Both the position numbers and the translations under genes were made by a program. This document shows positions 5,322 through 10,717 of a stretch of 10,717 bases of DNA, one piece after another; within the stretch, counting starts at the first letter, position 1, and each line of letters opens with the position of its first letter. Origin of the DNA: DATCSE01 sp036568605 (GTDB lineage: Bacteria; Pseudomonadota; Gammaproteobacteria; Burkholderiales; Burkholderiaceae_C); contig DATCSE010000162.1 in NCBI GenBank assembly GCA_036568605.1, positions 1 through 10,717 of the forward strand. The letters run 5' to 3'. Below the pieces are notes generated by a model. The model did no database searches, had not been told where the DNA came from, and saw only the letters and a program-made list of their open reading frames with translations.

Positions 5322-6110
5322 ATGGACATTGACAACGCCGACGCTGACGAGGAACAACTTCTGACACCCCCCCTGCTGCATGCGCGTAATGCGCTGTTTC
5401 TCGATTTCGACGGCACGCTCGTCGCGATCGCACCGCGCCCGCAGGACGTCCACGTGGCGCCGTGGGTCGTGCCGACCTTGCGCCGCGTGCAGACCGCACT
5501 GGACGGCGCGCTGGCGGTGCTGACCGGACGGCCGCTGGACGAGATCGACGCTTTCCTGACGCCGTTGCAACCGGCGGGCGCCGGCGTGCACGGCGCGCAG
5601 CGCCGCAGTCCCGACGGCCGGTTGTGGGCGTTCGACGCCGAGCCGCCCGACTCGGTCGTGCGCGCCGCGCATGCGCTCGCCCGCCATCACCCCGACCTGA
5701 TGATCGAAACCAAACCCGCGGCGATCGTCGTCCACTACCGGGCCGCGCCCGGGCTCGCGACGATCTGCCGCACCACGATGGCCGCCGCGCTGCAAGGCCA
5801 TGACGACTGGATGCTGCTCAGTGGCCATGCGGTCTGCGAGATCAAGCCGCGCAACCTCAGCAAGGCCACCGCGCTGCAGGCGCTGATGGACGAGCCGCCG
5901 TTCGCACGCCGCGTACCGGTCGTCGTCGGCGACGATCGCACCGACGAGGACGCTTTCGTCGCCGCGCTCGAAGCGGGCGGGCAGGCCATCAAGGTCGGCC
6001 CGGGCAGCACCGTCGCACGCTGGCGGCTCGACAACCCGGCCGACGTGTGCCGCTGGCTCAGCGCCAGTGCCGAAGCGCTGGGCGCCGGCCAATCGCTGGG
6101 GGGCTTGTGA
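5322..6110 (+). CDS. otsB: Trehalose-6-phosphate phosphatase
   Basis: Second step of trehalose synthesis: dephosphorylates trehalose-6-phosphate in the cytoplasm. The product is 262 residues, a normal length. It is a HAD-superfamily enzyme. Motif I is LFLDFDGTL (26-34, nucleophile Asp28 and acid/base Asp30), motif II is VLTGR (66-70), Lys181 in NLSKATAL is motif III, and VVVGDDRTDEDAF (200-212) is motif IV. The cap contributes IETKPAAIVVHYR (128-140). ATG at 5322-5324 is preferred, although the frame is open to a TTG at 5280; that extension has an odd Cys-rich sequence. No strong Shine-Dalgarno is seen. The stop overlaps the first base of a 19-codon ORF that leads to otsA. Confidence 0.95.
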   Translation: MDIDNADADEEQLLTPPLLHARNALFLDFDGTLVAIAPRPQDVHVAPWVVPTLRRVQTALDGALAVLTGRPLDEIDAFLTPLQPAGAGVHGAQRRSPDGRLWAFDAEPPDSVVRAAHALARHHPDLMIETKPAAIVVHYRAAPGLATICRTTMAAALQGHDDWMLLSGHAVCEIKPRNLSKATALQALMDEPPFARRVPVVVGDDRTDEDAFVAALEAGGQAIKVGPGSTVARWRLDNPADVCRWLSASAEALGAGQSLGGL

Positions 6111-6169
6111 TGCGCCACATCGAGATCAGAGGGGTACCGCAGCGCGCCGCCTGGGGGAGAGGGACATGA
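6110..6169 (+). CDS. Possible 19-codon ORF bridging otsB and otsA
   Basis: The 55-base spacer is spanned by MRHIEIRGVPQRAAWGRGT. Its ATG shares one base with the otsB stop (TGATG at 6108-6112) and its TGA overlaps the otsA ATG as ATGA (6166-6169). It has no Shine-Dalgarno of its own beyond the otsB end, so translation would depend on reinitiation. The otsA Shine-Dalgarno lies inside its last codons. It may be a translated spacer or chance; nothing suggests a folded protein. Confidence 0.25.
   Translation: MRHIEIRGVPQRAAWGRGT
6153..6163 (+). promoter_or_regulatory. otsA ribosome-binding site
   Basis: A purine-rich GGGGGAGAGGG run lies just before the ATG at 6166-6168. It decides the otsA start over the longer open frame beginning at 6067, which only overlaps otsB. 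Confidence 0.7.
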
Positions 6170-7566
6170 GCCGGCTCGTGGTCGTCTCCAACCGCGTTGG
6201 CGATCCGCGCAAGGCCGCCGCCGGCGGGCTCGCGGTCGCGCTGGGCGATGCGCTGTCGGGCACCGACAGCGTGTGGTTCGGCTGGAGCGGGCTGATCGCG
6301 CAGTCCAGCGGCGAGCTGAGGCAGCGCCAGCTCGGGCGGATGCTGGTCGCCACCATCGACCTGGACCAGGCCGACCACGACGGCTACTACCTCGGCCATT
6401 CGAACCAGGCGCTGTGGCCGAGCTTCCACTCGCGGCTCGACCTCGCGGCATTCGAGAGCGGCTTCATCGAGGCCTACGAACGCGTGAACCGCCTGTTCGC
6501 GCGCAAGCTCGCGCCGCTGCTGCGGCCGGACGACCTGATCTGGGTGCACGACTACCACCTGATCCCGCTCGCGGAAGAGCTGCGCCGCATCGGCTGCCCG
6601 CAGCGCATCGGCTTCTTCCTGCACATCCCGCTGCCGGCGCCGTCGCTGCTGACCGCGATCCCCGGCCACGAGAAGCTGATGCGCTCGCTGTTCGCGTACG
6701 ACCTGGTCGGCTTGCAGAGCCGTTCCGACGCCGAACATTTCGCCCTGTACGCAGCCGACGAGCTGCAGGCCCGACCGCTGGGCCAGGACCGGTTCGTCGC
6801 CTACGGCCGCGAGCTGCGGGTGCGCGCCTACCCGATCGGCATCGACGTCGGCGCGTTCCACAGCCTGCTCGCGCAGCGCGAGTCGCAGGAGACGATGCAC
6901 ATGCTGCGCCAGCAGTACGCCAAGCGGCGCCTGCTGGTCGGCGTCGACCGGCTGGACTACACGAAGGGCCTGCCGCAGCGCTTCCGCGCGTTCCGCGAGC
7001 TGCTCGCGAACTACCCCGAGAACCGGATGAGCGCGACGCTGATCCAGGTGGCCTCGCCGACCCGCGAAGCGGTGCTGGCCTACGAGGACATCCGCCACGA
7101 GCTCGAAGGCCTGGCTGGCGAGATCAACGGCACCTACGGCGAGCTCGACTGGATGCCGATCCGCTACATGCACCGCACCTTCGCGCGCAAGCGCCTGCCG
7201 GGGCTGTACCGGATGGCCCGGGTCGCGCTGGTCACGCCGCTGCGCGACGGGATGAACCTGGTTGCGAAGGAATACGTCGCGGTGCAGGACGAGGCCGATC
7301 CCGGTGTGCTGGTCCTGTCGCGCTTCGCCGGCGCGGCCGAGCAGTTGCGCGAGGCGCTGCTGGTCAACCCGTACGACATCCCGGGCACTGCGCAGGTGAT
7401 CCAGCGGGCGCTGCACATGCCGCTGGCCGAGCGGCTCGAGCGCCACACGGCACTGCTGGAGCGCATACGGCGCGACGATGCCGCCCGCTGGCGGCGCAAC
7501 TTCCTCGACGATCTGCGCAGCGTGCAGACGCCGGCACCAGCGGCGCTGCCGGCCCTCAGCGCTTAG
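6166..7566 (+). CDS. otsA: Alpha,alpha-trehalose-phosphate synthase (UDP-forming)
   Basis: First step of trehalose synthesis: transfers glucose from UDP-glucose to glucose-6-phosphate (GT20, cytoplasmic). The product is 466 residues, close to E. coli OtsA (474). Conserved parts are visible from the start: LVVVSNRVG (4-12), AGGLAVALG (19-27), VWFGWSG (36-42), LWPSFHSRLDL (83-93), WVHDYHLIPL (126-135), FFLHIPLPAP (150-159), RLDYTKGLPQRF (262-273, with Arg262 and Lys267) and TPLRDGMNLVAKEYVA (357-372, with Asp361 and Glu369). Trp40, Tyr75 and Asp129 occupy the glucose-6-phosphate-binding positions, so the enzyme looks fully active. The ATG has a strong Shine-Dalgarno. It forms an operon with otsB, phosphatase first. 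Its last 11 bases overlap the end of convergent pdeM. There is no trehalase or glycoside hydrolase beside it. Confidence 0.97.
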   Translation: MSRLVVVSNRVGDPRKAAAGGLAVALGDALSGTDSVWFGWSGLIAQSSGELRQRQLGRMLVATIDLDQADHDGYYLGHSNQALWPSFHSRLDLAAFESGFIEAYERVNRLFARKLAPLLRPDDLIWVHDYHLIPLAEELRRIGCPQRIGFFLHIPLPAPSLLTAIPGHEKLMRSLFAYDLVGLQSRSDAEHFALYAADELQARPLGQDRFVAYGRELRVRAYPIGIDVGAFHSLLAQRESQETMHMLRQQYAKRRLLVGVDRLDYTKGLPQRFRAFRELLANYPENRMSATLIQVASPTREAVLAYEDIRHELEGLAGEINGTYGELDWMPIRYMHRTFARKRLPGLYRMARVALVTPLRDGMNLVAKEYVAVQDEADPGVLVLSRFAGAAEQLREALLVNPYDIPGTAQVIQRALHMPLAERLERHTALLERIRRDDAARWRRNFLDDLRSVQTPAPAALPALSA

Positions 7567-8230
7567 GCCTGAGCTCGAAGACGCGCTCGTCGGTCGCGGC
7601 GAACACCCGCTCGCCGCGCCGCGCCTGGATCGCCTGCATCCCGGTGAACGCGCCAAAGGCCGGCAGCACCGCGAACCTCTGCGTGAACCAGAAGCAGGCG
7701 AGCCGGTGCCAGTCGTGCGCGCGCCCACCGATGCTGATGCACGGGTGCAGATGGCCGGCGAACACATACGCATCGAGATGCGCATACGGCTGATGGCACA
7801 GCGCGATGTCGCCGTGCATCAGCGGCTCGTCGATGCACTCGATGCCGAGGTGGTCGGGCGGGTCGCCGGCGCGTTCGTCGTGGTTGCCGCGCACCAGGAT
7901 CAGCTCCAGCGACGCGTGCTGCTCGCGCCATTCGGTCACCGCGGCCATCGTCGATTCCACATGCGAACGCGCCGAGTGCAGGAAGTCGCCGAGGAACACG
8001 ATGCGCTGGACCTCGAGCCGCTTGACCAATGTCGCCAGCACGCCCAGCGTCTCGCCGGTCGTGCCGGCCGGCACCGGCACGCCGAGGTGGCGGAAGGTCG
8101 CGGCCTTGCCGATGTGCGCATCGGCAATCAACAGCGTGTCGCTGGCCGGCAGGAACACGGCCTTCTCGGGCAGCAGCATCAAATCCTGTCCGGCCACCCG
8201 GACGGTCACGATGCTGGATTCGGTATTCAC
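7556..8230 (-). CDS. pdeM: PdeM-type metallophosphoesterase (ligase-associated DNA damage response endonuclease)
   Basis: The product is 224 residues with the complete set of calcineurin-like metal motifs: DAH (Asp37, His39), GDFLH (81-85), GNHDE (115-119), His146 and GHLHP (159-163). The LPAFGAFTG segment near the C-terminus (189-197) is characteristic of the PdeM branch. By family, this is a Mn-dependent phosphodiesterase usually encoded beside an ATP-dependent DNA ligase and an Lhr-type helicase in a predicted DNA-repair set; neither partner is in this window. The start is GTG at 8230-8228, with AAGG (complement of 8239-8242) 8 bases upstream. It follows slmA after 75 bases on the same strand, and its 3' end overlaps that of otsA by 11 bases. 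The branch assignment is good; the substrate is unproven. Confidence 0.9.
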   Translation of the reverse strand: MNTESSIVTVRVAGQDLMLLPEKAVFLPASDTLLIADAHIGKAATFRHLGVPVPAGTTGETLGVLATLVKRLEVQRIVFLGDFLHSARSHVESTMAAVTEWREQHASLELILVRGNHDERAGDPPDHLGIECIDEPLMHGDIALCHQPYAHLDAYVFAGHLHPCISIGGRAHDWHRLACFWFTQRFAVLPAFGAFTGMQAIQARRGERVFAATDERVFELRPKR

Positions 8231-8305
8231 GGCGCTTGCCTTGCGCGTGCGATCACGAAAGTCGAAGGAGCCGAGGGCGATCGCGCGAGTCGGCTGCCCC
8301 GCGGA

Positions 8306-9010
8306 TCAGGCCACCAGCAGACGCAGCGCGGCGTCCAGGTGCTCGGTCGGAGCGCGCTTGAAACCCGAGCGGGCATAACGCTGCAGCCGCCCGACCGCGA
8401 ACGCGGTCAGCACGGAGGCCTGCGCGTTCGCGTCCACCGTCGGCGTCGCCGAGCCCTGCGCCTCGGCACCGGAACGCAGGCACTGGCGCAGCTGCGCTTC
8501 GATCTTGTCGAAGAACTGGTTCATGCGAGCGAGCAACCGATCGTTCTCGAACACCAGCGCGTCGCCGACCATCACGCGCGTCATGCCGGGGTTCTTCTCG
8601 CCGAACTGCAGCAGCACGGTCAGCACGCGGCGGGCCTGCACGAACGCATCGGTCTCGCGCTCGTGGATCTGGTTGATCAGCGTGAACACGCTTTGTTCGA
8701 TGAACTCGATCAGCCCTTCGAACATCTGCGCCTTGCTCGCGAAATGGCGGTATAGCGCGGCTTCGGAGACATCGAGCTTGGCGGCCAGCGCCGCGGTGGT
8801 CACGCGTTCGGCGCCGGGCTGCTCGAGCATGCTCGCGAGCGTCTGCAGGATCTGCACGCGCCGCTCGCCCGGCTTCGGGCGTTTGCGCGCCGGCGCCGCC
8901 TTGTCCGCAACGGGCTCGTCTTCCGCCGGCACGGCCGCGACTTCGGGATCGTCCTGGGCCTCGGAGGCCACAGGCTCGGTCGCGTTCTGTTCAGCAGAGG
9001 TCGACGTCAT
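8306..9010 (-). CDS. slmA: Nucleoid occlusion factor SlmA (TetR family)
   Basis: DNA-binding inhibitor of FtsZ assembly that keeps the division septum off the nucleoid. The product is 234 residues. The TetR-type HTH is clear at about 71-92 (TTAALAAKLDVSEAALYRHF), followed by ASKAQMFEGLIEFIEQSVFTLINQI (91-115), very close to E. coli SlmA. FGEKNPGMTRVMVGDALVFENDRL (136-159) and the EAQLRQ segment (171-176) match it as well. Residues 1-45 are an Ala/Glu/Pro-rich acidic extension not found in the 198-residue E. coli protein. ATG at 9010-9008 overlaps the stop of the HAD gene as ATGA, which supports this start; a GTG at 9052 is the alternative. A HAD gene and argB upstream are a familiar neighbourhood in Burkholderiales. 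Confidence 0.94.
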   Translation of the reverse strand: MTSTSAEQNATEPVASEAQDDPEVAAVPAEDEPVADKAAPARKRPKPGERRVQILQTLASMLEQPGAERVTTAALAAKLDVSEAALYRHFASKAQMFEGLIEFIEQSVFTLINQIHERETDAFVQARRVLTVLLQFGEKNPGMTRVMVGDALVFENDRLLARMNQFFDKIEAQLRQCLRSGAEAQGSATPTVDANAQASVLTAFAVGRLQRYARSGFKRAPTEHLDAALRLLVA

Positions 9011-9759
9011 GACAGCGTGCGTAACTTCTGTAGTGATTTGATTTTGGCACACACGTAAGCGGGCCTGCGACAGCGGTGAACGCCTACTTCCTGCCGTTTG
9101 AATCCGTGGTTCGCGCGGGCGTTGAAAGCGTCACGAATCGAGCCGCCGAAACGGCCTTCGAGGTAGCGTTGCATCCACGCGGTTGTCATTCCGACGCCAC
9201 GCGCGGCTTTCTGGTGCTCCAGCGTGTCCTCGACCAGCACGCAGTCGGCGGGCCGGACGCCCAGCCGGGCCGCGACGTGGCGAAACATCCGCGCATCCGG
9301 CTTCGGGCGCAGCTGGCCGAACATCGTCATGTCCTCGATGCTGACCACCCCGTGGATGCAGCGGTCCAGCTTGAGGATGCGCAGCACCCGCAGCGCATAG
9401 GCACGCGGCGCGTTCGTCAGCACATAACGCCGCCCGGCGAGCTTCTTCAGCGCCGCCCGGTCGTGCGTGCTGGTGCGGGCGAGCCGCTCGAGCTCCGGAT
9501 GCACGTGGGTCTGCTCCAGAAAATGTGCCGCGTCCACGCCATGGTGGCGCACCAGCCCGAGCAGGGTCGCCCCATAGTCCTTCAGGTAACGCTGACGCAG
9601 CCGCGACGCCTCGTCGTGCGGCATCCCCAGGTGCGCGATGATGTACTCGTTCATCGCCTGGTTGGTCCAGCCGAACGCCGCGTGGCTCGCGTCGTGCAGC
9701 GTGTTGTCGAGGTCGAACAGCCAGACGCGGCGTCGCCGCTTCGCAGTGCGATCGCCCAA
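9007..9759 (-). CDS. HAD-family hydrolase, pyrimidine 5'-nucleotidase type
   Basis: The product is 250 residues from a TTG start. HAD motifs are complete: WLFDLDNTLHDA (13-24, nucleophile Asp16 and Asp18), VLTNAPRAY (113-121) as motif II, Lys153 in RPKPD as motif III, and LVEDTLEHQKAA (175-186) as motif IV. The SIEDMTMFGQLRPKP stretch (140-154) places it in the SDT1/YjjG-like pyrimidine 5'-nucleotidase group, which dephosphorylates UMP/CMP-type nucleotides. No ATG or GTG lies between the argB stop and the first motif. TTG at 9759-9757, just after the argB stop (9762), is the only usual start codon there; it has no evident Shine-Dalgarno. The last codons are locally AT-rich. The stop overlaps the slmA start as ATGA. 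The substrate is inferred. Confidence 0.88.
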   Translation of the reverse strand: MGDRTAKRRRRVWLFDLDNTLHDASHAAFGWTNQAMNEYIIAHLGMPHDEASRLRQRYLKDYGATLLGLVRHHGVDAAHFLEQTHVHPELERLARTSTHDRAALKKLAGRRYVLTNAPRAYALRVLRILKLDRCIHGVVSIEDMTMFGQLRPKPDARMFRHVAARLGVRPADCVLVEDTLEHQKAARGVGMTTAWMQRYLEGRFGGSIRDAFNARANHGFKRQEVGVHRCRRPAYVCAKIKSLQKLRTLS

Positions 9760-9761
9760 GT

Positions 9762-10685
9762 TCAGTGGGACCGGATCATCGTGCCGTAGGCCTGCTCCGT
9801 GAGCACCTCCAGCAGCATCGCATGCGGCACGCGGCCGTCGATGATGTGCACGGTGTTGACGCCGTTCTTCGCGGCGTCCAGCGCGCTGCCGATCTTCGGC
9901 AGCATGCCGCCGGAGATCGTGCCGTCGGCAAACAGCTCGTCGATCTCGCGCGCCGACAGGTTCGTCAGCAGCTTGCCGTTCTTGTCGAGCACGCCCGGCG
10001 TGTTGGTCAGCATGATCAGCTTCTCGGCCTTCAGCACCTCGGCCAGCTTGCCGGCGACGACATCGGCGTTGATGTTGTAGTTCTCGTTGCTCGCGCCGAA
10101 GCCCAGCGGCGAGATCACCGGAATGAACTGGTCGTCCTGCAACGCCTTCACGACGCTGGGGTCGATCGACTCGATCTCGCCGACCAGGCCGACATCGTGC
10201 TCGATGCTCGGGTCCTTGTGGTCGACCATCTTCAGCTTGTGCGCGCGGATCAGCCCGCCGTCGCGCCCGGTCAGACCCACCGCCTTGCCGCCGGCGACAT
10301 TGATCAGCCCGACGATGTCCTGCTGCACCTGCCCGGCCAGCACCCACTCGACGACTTCCATCGTCTCCTCGTCGGTCACGCGCATGCCCTGGATGAACGT
10401 GCCCTTCTTGCCGATCTTCGCGAGCGCGTCCTCGATCTGCGGGCCGCCGCCGTGCACGACCACCGGGTTCAGCCCCACCAGCTTGAGCAGCACCACGTCT
10501 TCGGCGAAGTCCTGCTGCAGGCCCGGGTCGGTCATCGCGTTGCCGCCGTACTTGATCACGATGGTCTTGCCGTGGAACTTGCGGATGTACGGCAGCGCCT
10601 GCGCCAGGATCTCGGCCTTGTCGCGCGGCGCGATGTGCGAGAGATCGGGCGAAGCATGCGGATGGACGGGGGCGTCGGTGCTCAT
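9762..10685 (-). CDS. argB: Acetylglutamate kinase
   Basis: Second step of arginine synthesis: phosphorylates N-acetylglutamate with ATP in the cytoplasm. The complete product is 307 residues. Seen are IVIKYGGNAM (42-51, with Lys45), VVVHGGGPQI (75-84), GLTGRDGGLIRA (137-148), ENYNINADVVAGKLAEVL (201-218) and TISGGMLPKI (256-265, with Lys264). The helix before the first strand (IAPRDKAEILAQALPYIRKF, 18-37) is the feature that goes with hexameric, arginine-inhibited enzymes, so feedback inhibition by arginine is likely. Residues His280 and Glu293 fall where arginine-site residues are expected, but I could not align them. ATG at 10685-10683 has no clear Shine-Dalgarno. The upstream 32 bases to the window end show no gene. 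It is followed by the HAD gene (2-base gap) and slmA. Confidence 0.97.
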   Translation of the reverse strand: MSTDAPVHPHASPDLSHIAPRDKAEILAQALPYIRKFHGKTIVIKYGGNAMTDPGLQQDFAEDVVLLKLVGLNPVVVHGGGPQIEDALAKIGKKGTFIQGMRVTDEETMEVVEWVLAGQVQQDIVGLINVAGGKAVGLTGRDGGLIRAHKLKMVDHKDPSIEHDVGLVGEIESIDPSVVKALQDDQFIPVISPLGFGASNENYNINADVVAGKLAEVLKAEKLIMLTNTPGVLDKNGKLLTNLSAREIDELFADGTISGGMLPKIGSALDAAKNGVNTVHIIDGRVPHAMLLEVLTEQAYGTMIRSH

Positions 10686-10717
10686 GGCGGTGCTGATGCG
10701 GCGGCCGGTTCGTGGAG

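Noticed and set aside
6058..7785. 575-codon open frame on the minus strand opposite otsA
   Set aside because: It mirrors otsA codons in GC-rich DNA, has low-complexity Arg/Gln/Val composition and no domain, while otsA is fully conserved on the other strand.
7478..8755. 425-codon open frame on the plus strand opposite pdeM and slmA
   Set aside because: Antisense shadow: it crosses two well-supported genes and a gap and shows repetitive His/Arg/Gln-rich sequence.
9011..9052. GTG start of slmA 14 codons upstream
   Set aside because: It would overlap the HAD gene further; the ATG at 9010 sits in a 4-base overlap like other junctions here. Kept only as an alternative.

Overview
This is a GC-rich, densely coded chromosomal window from a betaproteobacterium. 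Gene content and protein character point to the order Burkholderiales, probably the Rubrivivax/Leptothrix/Ideonella side; that is an inference from synteny and family resemblance, since no search was possible. Every gene is a recognisable core or common accessory gene. There are no IS elements, tRNAs, rRNAs, CRISPR arrays or phage genes, and no stretch over 300 bases lacks a gene.

Layout. (1) 1-578, plus strand: the 3' end of a periplasmic HtrA/DegS-type serine protease, ending 5 bases from the end of the convergent tatC. (2) 584-5159, minus strand: one long compact gene set. Read in its own direction it is DUF815-type ATPase, Nudix hydrolase, a possible 36-codon ORF, hisI, hisE, a small DUF4870-like membrane protein, HIT-family hydrolase, tatA, tatB, tatC. 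From the ATPase to the membrane-protein gene, successive reading frames meet by 4-base start/stop overlaps. (3) 5160-5321: the divergent intergenic region. (4) 5322-7566, plus strand: otsB and otsA (trehalose synthesis), separated by a 55-base spacer that a 19-codon ORF spans exactly. (5) 7556-10685, minus strand: argB, a HAD-family pyrimidine 5'-nucleotidase, slmA (nucleoid occlusion) and pdeM (metallophosphoesterase). The 3' end of pdeM overlaps the 3' end of otsA by 11 bases.

How the genes work together. HisE and HisI catalyse steps 2 and 3 of histidine synthesis. TatA, TatB and TatC form the twin-arginine translocase, and the neighbouring HtrA-type protease is a plausible envelope quality-control partner. 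OtsA makes trehalose-6-phosphate and OtsB dephosphorylates it. ArgB is the second enzyme of arginine synthesis. SlmA couples cell division to nucleoid position.

No new multi-gene system is evident. The observations most worth a second look are small: two intergenic spacers (hisI leader and otsB-otsA) filled exactly by short ORFs with start/stop overlaps at both ends; a perfect 7-bp hairpin that would mask the tatB ribosome-binding site; paired hairpins in the hisI leader; and a junction where an ATPase-Nudix pair is joined to the hisIE-tat block.
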